DNA of 64,000 nucleotides. Origin: Streptomyces sp. CHD11 (GTDB taxonomy: Bacteria; Actinomycetota; Actinomycetes; Streptomycetales; Streptomycetaceae). Below, one piece after another: positions 55,613 to 64,000 of this stretch. The notes under the pieces are model-generated. The model worked only from the letters and a program-made list of their open reading frames with translations. It was not told the origin of the DNA and ran no database searches. The stretch spans positions 1 through 64,000 of the forward strand of contig NZ_JABTTS010000022.1 in assembly GCF_018638295.1 (NCBI RefSeq). The letters are read 5' to 3'. Position 1 is the first letter of the stretch, and every line of letters starts with the position of its first letter. Position numbers and translations under genes: made by a program.

Positions 55613-56476
55613 TCACGGTGTGCCCGGCCAGGTCGCGGTCACCAGCCAGTAGCGGGCCGTCAGGTGTACGCCCTCGGGTGTCGCGTAGGCGCCGAAGGCG
55701 TCCGTGGCGGCCCGGTGGGCGCGGGCGACGGACTCGGGGGCGGCCTCGCGCAGCCAGTGCCGCATCGGACCCCAGCCGAAGAGGAAGCCGGCGGCGTCCG
55801 CCGGGTCCGTACCCCACTCCTGCACCACCTCGAGCGGGTCCACGGTGATGGTGTCGAATCCGGCCCCGGACAGGACTTCCCCGGGGCGGGCGGGGTCGGC
55901 GAAGGCGGCGGGGCCCGTTTCCTGCCGCTCGTCGAAGTCGGGCAGGGTCACGTGTCCGGCCACGGCTGCGAAGACCGCCGACTGGTCCATGGCGGTGACC
56001 GGCTGCGGGCAGACGAAGGCCAGGCGGCCCTCCGGGCGCAGCGCGCGGCCGATGTTCGCGAACGCGGCGACCGGGTCGGCGAAGAACATCACCCCGAAGC
56101 GGCTCAGGGCGACGTCGAAGGAGCCCGGCGCGAACGGGTGCACCTGGGCGTCGGCCTGGAGGTGGGTGACGTGGGTGAGGTGTTCCCCGGCGGCGCTCTC
56201 GCGGGCGCGTTCCAGCATGGGGGCGGACAGGTCCACGCCGACGGCGCGGGCCGCGGTGCGGGCGGCCAGCCTGGTCAGGCGGCCGTTGCCGCAGCCGATG
56301 TCCAGGACGCTGTCCGTGTCCCGGAGCGCGGCGGCCGCCAGGAGCGGGGCGTTGGCGGGGTCGTTGAGGGCGTCGTAGCGCGCCTGGTGTTCGGCCCAGT
56401 GCCGGCCCTCGTAGCCGTTCCACGCCTCGAACTGGTGGGTGTTCACGATCCGGTTGTCATCGGCCATACCTCCCAT
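55613..56476 (-). CDS. Class I SAM-dependent methyltransferase
   Basis: 287 aa. SAM motif I VLDIGCGNGRLTRLAAR, acidic end of strand 2 in VGVDLSAPM, motif II LSRFGVMFFADP and LRPEGRLAFV. The methyl acceptor is unknown. ATG at 56476 has AGGG upstream; an ATG nine bases later (MADDNRIVN) lies directly on a GGAGGT and is the alternative. Convergent with the Atu4866 gene. Confidence 0.88.
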   Translation of the reverse strand: MGGMADDNRIVNTHQFEAWNGYEGRHWAEHQARYDALNDPANAPLLAAAALRDTDSVLDIGCGNGRLTRLAARTAARAVGVDLSAPMLERARESAAGEHLTHVTHLQADAQVHPFAPGSFDVALSRFGVMFFADPVAAFANIGRALRPEGRLAFVCPQPVTAMDQSAVFAAVAGHVTLPDFDERQETGPAAFADPARPGEVLSGAGFDTITVDPLEVVQEWGTDPADAAGFLFGWGPMRHWLREAAPESVARAHRAATDAFGAYATPEGVHLTARYWLVTATWPGTP

Positions 56477-56636
56477 GGTGCCCTGCGGGGTGGCGGCAGG
56501 GTGTCCGCCGGTCCGGTCGGGGAGGCCGCCCGCCCCCTGTCGTTCATGTATGTAAATTCTGTTCATTCTATTGATTCAGGCAATGTCTGTGCGTAGAGTC
56601 CGGCCACCTCGCCCGTACGCAATGGACGGAGCTCCC

Positions 56637-57986
56637 GTGTCGAAGCAACTCCGTAAGCCTGAAGGAGCGCGGCGGTTCGGCGCCATCGCCGCCGTTCTCG
56701 CCGTCGCCGCCGCCGCCACCGGTTGTTCATCGGGTGGATCAGGTCAACAGCAGGATGAATCACAGTCGTTGGAGGTCTGGATCCGGCAGGACGCCGGCAG
56801 CCCCGCCGCGGAGTCGGCCGAGGCCCTTACCAAGGCGTTCGCCGAGGAGAGCGGCATCGACGCGAAGCTCGTCGCCGTCGGTGTGAACGACTTCGAGACC
56901 AAGCTCCAGCAGCGCACCGCCCAGAAGGACCTCCCCGACATCGTCATCAACGACACCGGACAGCTGGGCAACCTGGTGACCCAGGGGCTGGTCCGCGAGG
57001 TCGACCGCGAGGGCCTGGCCGGCAGTGCCGACCTCGCCGACCGGGCCTGGGAGGCGGCGCAGGGATACGACGGCAAGTACTACGGAGTGCCCTTCAACTC
57101 GCAGGCCTTCGCGCTGCTGATACGCAAGGACTGGCGGGAGAAGGTGGGAGCGGACGTTCCCACGTCCTGGGACGAGCTGACCGATCTGGCGGTCAAGTTC
57201 ACCGAGGAGGACCCGGACGGCAACGGGAAGAACGACACCGCCGGGATGGTGGTGCCGGGGACCACCACCCGTGGCTATCTGACCTGGTGGTTCTCCACCA
57301 TGCTGTGGTCCGAGGGCGGTGACTTCGTCAAGAAGCAGGGTGACGGCTACACGGCCGCGATCGACGAGCCCGCCTCGGTAGAGGCCGTGGAGAAGCTCCA
57401 GGCGATGTTCTGCGACTCCAAGGTCGTCCAGCCGGGGGCCACCACGGCGGACACCGCCACCACCCACACCGTGTTCGAGAGCGGCAAGGGCGGCATCTAC
57501 CTGACCGGGCCGTACATGCTGCCGCGCTTCGACGGGTCGCTGGGCAAGGACAAGTACGAGGTGGTCCCCGCCCCGCCCGGCGCCGACGGCCAAGCCGCCC
57601 TGGCGGAGGGCGAGAACGTCTATCTGATGGCCGGCTCGTCCAACGAGAAGGGCCAGCAGGAGTTCGCCGAGTTCGCCGCCGCCCCCGCCGGACAGAAGAT
57701 CGGCCTGGGCGTGGACAACGGCGGCATCATCGTCCGTCTGCCGGTCAACACCACGGTGGACGGGGCGGCCGAGCGCGAGGACCCGCGCTGGGACGTGTTC
57801 CAGAAGGTCTACGACGCCTCCGGCCGCAACGCGGCGGCCCTGCCCAACTGGTCCACCGTCCGCCAGATCTCCTCCGAGGGCCTCAACGGCGTGGTCTCCG
57901 AATGCTCCCGCGACGTGGGACAGGCGATGGGCGAACTGGCCGGTGAGATCGACGCCGAGCTCGAGAAGCAGGAGGCCAAGGGCTGA
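56637..57986 (+). CDS. Sugar ABC transporter substrate-binding lipoprotein (family 1)
   Basis: 449 aa. Basic start and hydrophobic signal (FGAIAAVLAVAAAATGC) ending at a lipobox Cys, then typical segments LEVWIRQDAGSP, DLPDIVINDTGQLGNL, YGVPFNSQAFALLIRKDW, TGPYMLPRFDG. Captures a sugar outside the cell. GTG at 56637 with CGGAG upstream; an earlier in-frame ATG lacks a ribosome site. Overlaps the first permease (TGATG). The A/T-rich stretch 56545-56590 is a promoter candidate. Confidence 0.92.
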   Translation: MSKQLRKPEGARRFGAIAAVLAVAAAATGCSSGGSGQQQDESQSLEVWIRQDAGSPAAESAEALTKAFAEESGIDAKLVAVGVNDFETKLQQRTAQKDLPDIVINDTGQLGNLVTQGLVREVDREGLAGSADLADRAWEAAQGYDGKYYGVPFNSQAFALLIRKDWREKVGADVPTSWDELTDLAVKFTEEDPDGNGKNDTAGMVVPGTTTRGYLTWWFSTMLWSEGGDFVKKQGDGYTAAIDEPASVEAVEKLQAMFCDSKVVQPGATTADTATTHTVFESGKGGIYLTGPYMLPRFDGSLGKDKYEVVPAPPGADGQAALAEGENVYLMAGSSNEKGQQEFAEFAAAPAGQKIGLGVDNGGIIVRLPVNTTVDGAAEREDPRWDVFQKVYDASGRNAAALPNWSTVRQISSEGLNGVVSECSRDVGQAMGELAGEIDAELEKQEAKG

Positions 57987-58924
57987 TGACCGTGACCGAG
58001 GCGCGGGCGTCGCGCAAGCCGGACGTCCGGCGCCCGCCCCGTACGGGCCCGCCGGCGAAGACGCGGTGGCGGCGGGCCGCGACGCCCTGGCTGTTCCTGG
58101 CGCCGGCCCTGCTGCTCTTCCTGTACTTCAAGTTCATCCCCATGGCGCAGGCCCTGCAGATGAGCTTCCAGGAGGTCCGTCCGTTCCTCGGTAACACGTA
58201 TGTCGGAGGCGAGAACTACTCCGAGATCGCGGGCAGCGCCGACTTCGGTGCGGCGGTGTGGCACACGGTGGTCCTGGCCGTGGCCACGACCGCCGGTTCG
58301 ATCGTCATCGGACTGGCTCTGGCGCTGCTGCTGGAGGGCCAGACCCGGTCACTGTGGTTCATCCGCTCGGCGATCTTCCTGCCGGTGGTCACGGCCATGG
58401 CGGTCGTCGCCGAGGTGTGGCGGGTCATGTACTACCCGGCCGAGGGGGGCGCGCTGAACTCGGTGCTGTCCGTCTTCGGCATGGGCCCCAGCGAGTTCCT
58501 CAACTCGCCGGACAGCTCACTGGCGTCCATCGCCTTCGTCGGTATCTGGCGGGGCGCCCCGTACGACATGATGATCTTCCTGGCGGGGCTGGCCGGCGTG
58601 GACCGGGTGCTCTACGAGGCCTCCGCGGTCGACGGCGCCTCGCGCTTCCGCCGGATCTGGCACGTCACGGTGCCCGGACTGCGGCCGGTGTTCGCGATCC
58701 TGCTGACGCTGGCCGCCATCCGGGGCCTGCGGATCTTCACCGAGGTCTTCCTGCTCACCAACGGCGGGCCCGACGGCTCGACGGAAGTGCTGCTGACGCT
58801 CATCTACAAGCTCGGCCTCGAACGCAACGAGCTGGGGGTGGCGGCGGCCGGGACCGTCATGCTGTTCGTGATTCTGCTGGCGCTGACGATCGCGTCGCGC
58901 CTGCGCCGGAGGGAGGCCCGATGA
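57986..58924 (+). CDS. Sugar ABC transporter permease 1 (MalF-like)
   Basis: 312 aa with six helices after a basic 35-residue N-terminus. The EAA loop is YEASAVDGASRFRRIWHVTVPGLRP, typical of carbohydrate-uptake-1 permeases; helices read LFLAPALLLFLYFKFI and AVWHTVVLAVATTAGSIVIGLALALLL. Coupled to the lipoprotein upstream and to the second permease (ATGA). Confidence 0.93.
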   Translation: MTVTEARASRKPDVRRPPRTGPPAKTRWRRAATPWLFLAPALLLFLYFKFIPMAQALQMSFQEVRPFLGNTYVGGENYSEIAGSADFGAAVWHTVVLAVATTAGSIVIGLALALLLEGQTRSLWFIRSAIFLPVVTAMAVVAEVWRVMYYPAEGGALNSVLSVFGMGPSEFLNSPDSSLASIAFVGIWRGAPYDMMIFLAGLAGVDRVLYEASAVDGASRFRRIWHVTVPGLRPVFAILLTLAAIRGLRIFTEVFLLTNGGPDGSTEVLLTLIYKLGLERNELGVAAAGTVMLFVILLALTIASRLRRREAR

Positions 58925-59781
58925 GGAACGAGACGGCGCTCGGCCTCCAGGAGGCCCGCGGGCCATGGGCCAGGCTGGTGCGGTTCGTGCTGTTCACCCT
59001 CCTGTTCGCGGTCTTCGCGGGACCGTTGCTGGCACTGATGATCGGCGCCTTCACGCCGACCGTGGACCCGACACAGTTCACCCTGTTCCCCGACCGGCTG
59101 TCCCTGGACAACCTGGAACGGGCGATCGACCGGAACGTCCTCGACTACCTCCTCAACTCGTTCATCGTCGTCGGCGCGGGGCTGGCGCTGCAGGTCGCGG
59201 TGAGTGTCTTCGCCGGGTACGCGCTGGCCCGCAAGCGGTTCCGGGGCTCGGCGGCCGTGCTGGTGCTCATCCTGGCGACGATGATGCTGCCGGAGGAGGT
59301 GCTGGCCGTCCCGCTGTCGGTGCTGCTGGCGGATCTGCCGCTGCTGCGGATCAGCCTGGTCGGATCGCTGGCCGGCATGATCGTGCCGGTGGCGGCCTGG
59401 GGCTTCTCGATCCTGGTGATGACCGAGTTCATGAAGGAGATCCCCAGGGAACTGGAGGAGTCGGCACGGCTGGACGGGGCGGGCGAGTTCCGCATCTTCT
59501 GGCAGGTCGTCCTGCCGCTGTGCCGGCCCGCCCTCGGGGTCATCGGCATCTTCGGGTTCACGATGATCTGGGACCAGTACATGCTGCCGCTGCTGGTCGC
59601 CACCGACCCGGCGCAGTACACCCTGCCGCTGGCGCTGCGCTCCCTGCGCTCGGACGACCAGGTGGGTATCGGGGTGCTGCTGGTCGGCGCGTTCCTGGCG
59701 ATGGTGCCGTCGGTGCTCGCCTTCCTGGCGCTGCAGCGGTCGTTCATCCGGGGGCTGACGTCGGGAGCCGTGAAGGGGTAA
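58921..59781 (+). CDS. Sugar ABC transporter permease 2 (MalG-like)
   Basis: 286 aa. EAA motif ELEESARLDGAGEFRIFWQVVLPLCRP and terminal helices ending LALQRSFIRGLTSGAVKG, as in MalG-type permeases. ATG overlaps the previous stop. No ATPase gene follows; in Streptomyces such systems share the ATPase MsiK. Confidence 0.93.
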   Translation: MRNETALGLQEARGPWARLVRFVLFTLLFAVFAGPLLALMIGAFTPTVDPTQFTLFPDRLSLDNLERAIDRNVLDYLLNSFIVVGAGLALQVAVSVFAGYALARKRFRGSAAVLVLILATMMLPEEVLAVPLSVLLADLPLLRISLVGSLAGMIVPVAAWGFSILVMTEFMKEIPRELEESARLDGAGEFRIFWQVVLPLCRPALGVIGIFGFTMIWDQYMLPLLVATDPAQYTLPLALRSLRSDDQVGIGVLLVGAFLAMVPSVLAFLALQRSFIRGLTSGAVKG

Positions 59782-59849
59782 CGGCCGGCGGACGGGGGCC
59801 ACGGCCCCGCGGACAGGACCCGGAGCCTGGCGGACGGGGACCCCCGACG

Positions 59850-59937
59850 CCCGGCGGACGGGCGTCCGGAGCCCGGCGGACGGGCGTCCGGAGCCCGGCG
59901 GACGGGCGTCCGGAGCCCGGCGGACGGGCGTCCGGGG
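59850..59937. repeat. Four tandem copies of a 22-bp repeat
   Basis: Units at 59850-59871, 59872-59893, 59894-59915 and 59916-59937, the last with one mismatch; a degenerate copy precedes it at 59828-59849. Each unit (CCCGGCGGACGGGCGTCCGG plus AG) holds the inverted repeat GGACG-GG-CGTCC, so each can form a hairpin. It follows the permease operon by 69 bases. Confidence 0.85.
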
Positions 59938-60108
59938 CCGTGCGCCGGGCTCCTTTCCCCCGGTCCCGGGCCGGGCCGGGGCGCTCGTTGTCCCCCGTGG
60001 GAGCTACGCGCGGGTGTCCACCGTGAGGTGACGCTTCCGCACGGGCGGATCCGTAGCGTTCGAGGCAGTGGCGGCGGTGGGCCGCGGAGGCTTCGGAGGA
60101 GTGAACTC

Positions 60109-60945
60109 GTGAGAGTCGTTTGGCAGTTGCTGGCCGTCGTGGCGGTGTCCCTCGTCGGAGGACGCAGCGCCTTCGCTGTGCGGGACAATCCGTGGCTCAC
60201 GCTCGTCGTCGGTGGTCTCACCGTGGCTGCCGCCCTGTTCGTCTACGCCTGGGTGGTACGGCGGACCGAGCGGCGGACCGTCACGGAGCTGGCCCGGGAA
60301 GGAGCGGTGACCGCGACCGGGCGGGGCCTGCTGATCGGCGTCGCGATGTTCGGGGCGGTCATCGCCAACATCGCCCTCCTCGGGCACTACGAGACCGACG
60401 GTCTCGGGTCGGTGACCGGCGCGGTGGGGCTGGCCGGATTCATGGCCGCCGCCGCCGTCACCGAGGAACTGCTGTTCCGGGGGGTCCTGTTCAGGGTCAT
60501 CGAGGAACGCGCCGGCACCTGGATCGCCCTGGCCCCGACCAGCGTGCTGTTCGGCCTGTGGCACATGGCCAACCCGGACGCCACCCTGTGGGGCGCTGTC
60601 GTCATTACCCTCGGGGCCGGAACCATGCTGGCCGCCGCGTACGCCGCCACCCGCAGTCTCTGGGTGCCGATCGGCGTCCACTTCGGCTGGAACTACGCCG
60701 CCTCCGGCATCTTCAGCACCGAGGTCTCGGGCAACGACACCCAGCAGGGACTGCTGGACGCCTCGACGTCCGGGCCGACCCTCATCAGCGGCGGCGACTT
60801 CGGCCCGGAGGCGAGCGGGTACGCCCTGCTGTTCGGTGTGCTGCTGACCATCGCGTTCCTGTGGCTGGCCCGCAGGCGCGGCAACCTGGTCCCCCGTGCT
60901 GGACGTGCCGACCGCGTCGACACCACCGTTACACTCCCCCGGTGA
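60109..60945 (+). CDS. CPBP family intramembrane metalloprotease
   Basis: 278 aa, about seven helices. The CPBP motifs are VTEELLFRGVLFRV (EExxxR), FGLWHMANPD (His) and GVHFGWNYAAS (HxxxN), the metal ligands. GTG at 60109 preceded by GGAGGA. The stop overlaps the kinase start as GTGA, so it is co-translated with the two-component system and may process a membrane substrate linked to its signal. Confidence 0.88.
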   Translation: MRVVWQLLAVVAVSLVGGRSAFAVRDNPWLTLVVGGLTVAAALFVYAWVVRRTERRTVTELAREGAVTATGRGLLIGVAMFGAVIANIALLGHYETDGLGSVTGAVGLAGFMAAAAVTEELLFRGVLFRVIEERAGTWIALAPTSVLFGLWHMANPDATLWGAVVITLGAGTMLAAAYAATRSLWVPIGVHFGWNYAASGIFSTEVSGNDTQQGLLDASTSGPTLISGGDFGPEASGYALLFGVLLTIAFLWLARRRGNLVPRAGRADRVDTTVTLPR

Positions 60946-62099
60946 CCAGTCCGAGGCGGGCCGGGGAGGTCTGGGGCCGGCTCCACGTCACCCTCCGCGA
61001 CCTTCCCCTCGGCGTGCTGATCCTCGCCGCGGCACTCGTGCCGGTGTCGCACAGCCGCGGGACACAGTTCGGCGGCATGGCGGACCGGCCGTTCGACGCC
61101 CTGGCCGTCGCCGCGGTCGCCCTCCAGTGCCTGCCGCTCGCCGTGCGCCGGCGGTGGCCCGTCCTCTGCCTCGCCCTGGTGATGTCCGGCTTCGCCGTCG
61201 ACCAGCTGCGCGGCTACCACTCGCTCGCCGGTACGGCCCTGCCCATCGCGCTGCTGAGCACGGGCTCTCATCTGGAACGGCACCGGCGCACGACCGCGAT
61301 CGTCTTCTCCGCGGCGTATGTGCTGCTGGTGACCGAGTTCCTCCGGCGGGACACGCCGGAGCCCCCGGCCGAGTTCGTGACGTTCTACTTCGCGCTGTGC
61401 CTCGCGTGGGGCATCGGGGTGTGGCTGCGCAACACCCGGATCGAGGAGGCGGAGCGGCGCAGCAGAGTCGCGGAGGAGACGCGGGCCGCCGAACGAACCC
61501 GCATCGCCCGCGAGTTGCACGATGTGGTGACCCATCATGTGACGGCGATGGTCGTACAGGCGGAGGCGGCCCGGTATCTGACCGCCGCGCCGGACCGGCT
61601 CGACCAGACCCTGAACGCCGTCACCGACACCGGCCGCCGCGCCATCACCGACCTGCGGCACCTTCTCGACCTGCTCGACCCCGGCTACGGCAACGAGGCC
61701 AGGGCGCCCACCGTGGGCCGGCTGCTCACCCTCGTGGAGCAGACCCGCCGGGCCGGACAGCCGGTGGACTTCACCGAGAAGGGAACACCGGCGACGGCCA
61801 CCGGAAGTGCAGATCTCGTGGCGTACCGAGTGGTGCAGGAGGCACTGACCAACGCACTCAAGTACGCTCACGGCAGCCGCACTTCGGTGCAGGTGCAGCA
61901 CAGTGGGAGGGACATCACCGTGGAGGTCAGCACGGACGGATCCGGGTCCTGGACCGCCTCGTCGCCCGGCGGGAGCGGACGGGGTCTCGCCGGTCTCCGT
62001 CAGCGGGTCGACGTCCTCGGCGGCGAGTTCAGCGCCGACGGCCACCCCGGCGGCGGGTTCGTCGTACGGGCCCGGATACCCACCGGGAGCAGCACGTGA
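60942..62099 (+). CDS. Sensor histidine kinase (NarL-type partner)
   Basis: 385 aa. Four to five membrane helices before about residue 165, H-box TRIARELHDVVTHHVTAMVVQ (HisKA_3), N box VAYRVVQEALTNALKYA and G box GSGRGLAGLRQRVDVLGG. GTG at 60942 overlaps the CPBP stop; its own stop overlaps the regulator start (GTGA). The signal is unknown. Confidence 0.9.
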   Translation: MTSPRRAGEVWGRLHVTLRDLPLGVLILAAALVPVSHSRGTQFGGMADRPFDALAVAAVALQCLPLAVRRRWPVLCLALVMSGFAVDQLRGYHSLAGTALPIALLSTGSHLERHRRTTAIVFSAAYVLLVTEFLRRDTPEPPAEFVTFYFALCLAWGIGVWLRNTRIEEAERRSRVAEETRAAERTRIARELHDVVTHHVTAMVVQAEAARYLTAAPDRLDQTLNAVTDTGRRAITDLRHLLDLLDPGYGNEARAPTVGRLLTLVEQTRRAGQPVDFTEKGTPATATGSADLVAYRVVQEALTNALKYAHGSRTSVQVQHSGRDITVEVSTDGSGSWTASSPGGSGRGLAGLRQRVDVLGGEFSADGHPGGGFVVRARIPTGSST

Positions 62100-62758
62100 C
62101 CATCGCGCCGATCCGGGTCCTCGTCTGCGACGACCAGATGCTGATCCGTACCGGACTGGTGACGATCATCGACGCCCAGCCCGACCTGGAGGTGGCGGGC
62201 GAATGCGGTGACGGGCAGGCCGCCGTCGACCTCGCCGCGAAGGTGCGGCCGGACGTCGTGGTGATGGATGTGCGGATGCCGGTCCTCGACGGCATCGAGG
62301 CGACCCGGCTGCTGGCCGGTGCCGGGGTGCCGGAACCCGCCAAGGTGCTCGTGGTGACCACGTTCAATCTCGACGAGTACGTCTACGAGGCGCTGCGCGC
62401 CGGGGCGAGCGGGTTCCTGCTCAAGGACGCCCCGCCGGACCGGCTGCTGCACGGGATCCGGACCGTGGCCATGGGGGCGGCGCTGCTGGACCCCGATGTG
62501 ACGCGCCGGCTCGTGGGCCGGTACGCCGCCCGGATCCGGCCCGTCGAGGACGGCGCGCGGGACGTCCCGCTGACCCCCCGCGAGCTGGAGGTCCTCCGTC
62601 TCATCGCGGAGGGACTGTCCAACAGCGAGATCGCCGCGTCGCTGGTGATCAGTCAGGAGACGGTGAAGACCTTCGTCTCGCGCATCCTCGCCAAGCTCCA
62701 TCTCCGTGACCGCGTCCAGGCGGTCGTGTACGCCTACCGGCGGGGTCTGGTGGCCTGA
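62096..62758 (+). CDS. LuxR/NarL-family response regulator
   Basis: 220 aa. Receiver with VCDDQMLIRTG, phosphoacceptor Asp in PDVVVMDVRMPVLDG, VVTTFN and LLKDAP; HTH LTPRELEVLRLIAEGLSNSEIAASLVISQETVKTFVSR. Translationally coupled to the kinase. Targets unknown; the CPBP gene is a candidate by position. Confidence 0.92.
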   Translation: MTIAPIRVLVCDDQMLIRTGLVTIIDAQPDLEVAGECGDGQAAVDLAAKVRPDVVVMDVRMPVLDGIEATRLLAGAGVPEPAKVLVVTTFNLDEYVYEALRAGASGFLLKDAPPDRLLHGIRTVAMGAALLDPDVTRRLVGRYAARIRPVEDGARDVPLTPRELEVLRLIAEGLSNSEIAASLVISQETVKTFVSRILAKLHLRDRVQAVVYAYRRGLVA

Positions 62759-62763
62759 CCCGC

Positions 62764-63483
62764 TCACTCCCGCTGAGGGACGGGGGTGTCGCGGGCGGTT
62801 CCCGCCGGGGCGCCGGGGGTGGCCGTCGAGGTGATCTCGATCCGGGCGCCCACCCGGACCCGGTGGTAGAACCACTCCGCGTCCCCGAGGCTCATGCCGA
62901 CCCAGCCGTCCTTCCCCGGGACGCTCATGAGTGCCCGGGTGTCGAAGGTGAGGCCGGCGGCGTAGACGGCTTCCCGGCCGGGGGTGCGCAACTCCACCAG
63001 GTACGGCACCTCGACCGGCTTCTCGGTCCCTGGGCGGCCTTCGAGCGGCAGCAGGTCGGACTCCGTCTTGGCCGCCACCGTCAGCCGGGTGCCGGCCGGG
63101 ATCCGGCCGAAGGAGTGCGAGGCGACCCGCAGCACGCGGTCGCCGACCGTGAGGGTGTGACGGCCCAGGTCCAGTACCCCCGACGAGCTGGTGCGAGGAC
63201 CCGGGGTCGCCATGCTCGGGGCGGCCTCGCCCGGGGCGGCCGCGCTGGGCGCCGGGACGTCCGGGGCCGTGCCCGGACGGTGCCGGTTCCCGGCGGGGGC
63301 CCCGGTGTCCAGCGTGAGGGCGACGGCCGTCAGCACGCAGGCCGCGGTACCGAGCGCGAGGGCCGTCCTGCGGCGGCGTGAGCGGCGTCCGGCGCGACCG
63401 CGGATCTCCGCGGCGTCCACCCGGGGCGGCGTCTCGTACCGTGCCACCAGGTCGCGCAGGGCGACGCCGAGTTCATCCGACAC
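62764..63483 (-). CDS. Membrane-anchored protein co-encoded with a SigE-type sigma factor
   Basis: 239 aa, GTG start overlapping the sigma-factor stop by 11 bases. A basic cytoplasmic N-terminus of about 38 residues (EIRGRAGRRSRRRR) precedes one membrane helix (TALALGTAACVLTAVALTL), then an Ala/Pro linker and an outer domain of about 130 residues. The C-terminal MSLGDAEWFYHRVRVGARIEIT resembles the end of L,D-transpeptidase domains but the SHGC active-site motif is absent. It may act as the sigma factor's regulator. Confidence 0.75.
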   Translation of the reverse strand: MSDELGVALRDLVARYETPPRVDAAEIRGRAGRRSRRRRTALALGTAACVLTAVALTLDTGAPAGNRHRPGTAPDVPAPSAAAPGEAAPSMATPGPRTSSSGVLDLGRHTLTVGDRVLRVASHSFGRIPAGTRLTVAAKTESDLLPLEGRPGTEKPVEVPYLVELRTPGREAVYAAGLTFDTRALMSVPGKDGWVGMSLGDAEWFYHRVRVGARIEITSTATPGAPAGTARDTPVPQRE

Positions 63484-63988
63484 GGCCGCGCTCCCTCCAG
63501 GCCGGCTCCTCGGCCTCGTCCACCGCCAGGTGTCTGGCCAGGGCCGCCCGTCCGCGGGACAGCCGGGCCTTGACCGTCCCCACGGGTGCGCCGGTCTCGG
63601 AGGCTACCTGCTCGACGCTGAGGTCGCACAGATGGTGCAGCACGACCGCCATGCGCTGTGTCTCGGGCAGCAGGCGCAGGGCGGAGACCAGGGCGGTGCG
63701 GTCGGGGCCCGGGCCGGGGGTCGACTCCGGCGGCGGGGTGTGCCGCACCAGTTCGAGCCAGCGTCGCGCGCGCCGCCAGCGGCTCACGGCCAGGCGCATG
63801 GCGACGGTGCGCGTCCAGGCCTCCGGGGCCTCGTCGGCCCGCAGTCTGTGACGCCGGTCCCAGGCCCGTACGAACGCCTCCTGGACCACGTCCTGAGCCT
63901 CGCCCAGGTCACCGGTGAAGGCATAGAGCTGCCCGGTCAGGCGGGGGAACGCGGCCGCGTAGAAAGCGTCGAACTCGTCCTCGGTCAT
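63473..63988 (-). CDS. SigE-family (ECF) RNA polymerase sigma factor
   Basis: 171 aa. Region 2 reads FDAFYAAAFPRLTGQLYAFTGDLGEAQDVVQEAFVRAWDR, and region 4 reads LRLLPETQRMAVVLHHLCDLSVEQVASETGAPVGTVKARLSRGRAAL. ATG at 63988 with GGAGG upstream, 12 bases from the window edge, so the gene is complete. Overlaps its downstream partner. Confidence 0.92.
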   Translation of the reverse strand: MTEDEFDAFYAAAFPRLTGQLYAFTGDLGEAQDVVQEAFVRAWDRRHRLRADEAPEAWTRTVAMRLAVSRWRRARRWLELVRHTPPPESTPGPGPDRTALVSALRLLPETQRMAVVLHHLCDLSVEQVASETGAPVGTVKARLSRGRAALARHLAVDEAEEPAWRERGRVG

Positions 63989-64000
63989 GCCCTCCGCCGA

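Noticed and set aside
59850-59937. CRISPR-like array
   Set aside because: Units are contiguous with no spacers, and no cas gene is in the window; a plain tandem repeat.

Overview
The window is high-GC DNA with Streptomyces gene content and codon usage (GTG and TTG starts, ATGA/GTGA overlaps). Much of the gene order from nucS to nrtL matches, from memory, the S. coelicolor SCO5388-SCO5351 neighbourhood, read here from high to low numbers. This is a chromosomal core segment with a looser right half, not a plasmid or phage.

1-10.2 kb: the end of an ABC-2 exporter operon is followed directly by a complete IS200/IS605-type element (Y1 transposase TnpA and RNA-guided-nuclease family TnpB, with TGAA-loop end hairpins). 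Then come a small Zn-ribbon-like protein, a luciferase-like oxidoreductase, an SCO5389-family protein, the mismatch endonuclease NucS, a large membrane-anchored ATPase, a STAS protein and 3-hydroxybutyryl-CoA dehydrogenase.

10.4-18.3 kb: cobalamin adenosyltransferase, a membrane protein, the ChiS/ChiR two-component system with its target chitinase ChiC (chitin-type direct-repeat promoter), a D-Ala-D-Ala carboxypeptidase and a DUF2550 protein.

18.3-33 kb: the complete F1Fo ATP synthase operon (atpIBEFHAGDC, minus strand), preceded by a WecA-like transferase, glyA, a low-Mr phosphatase-like protein with Ser in place of the nucleophilic Cys, a threonylcarbamoyl-AMP synthase, prmC, prfA and rpmE. 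rpmE carries a textbook sigma-R promoter.

33-45 kb: a secreted trypsin-like protease, rho, the threonine branch thrB/thrC/hom, lysA, the ArgS-like protein NrtL, a lone receiver-domain protein and tRNA-Arg(CCG).

45-56.5 kb: accessory DNA starting at the tRNA. It holds inverted repeats, a decayed transposase, a WhiJ/AbaA-like triad (anti-sigma kinase, XRE-DUF5753 regulator with a TTA codon, DUF397-like partner), an orphan protein, and a cluster of two paralogous XRE regulators, an SDR oxidoreductase, an amidohydrolase, a barrel-less amidohydrolase fused to an Atu4866 domain, a stand-alone Atu4866 protein and a methyltransferase. A conserved 29-bp promoter motif ties this last cluster together. 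It is the best candidate here for an undescribed system.

56.6-64 kb: a sugar-type ABC importer without its own ATPase, a 22-bp tandem repeat array, a CPBP protease co-transcribed with a second two-component system, and an ECF/SigE-type sigma factor with a membrane partner.

All identifications come from reading the sequence and from memory of families; no database search was run.
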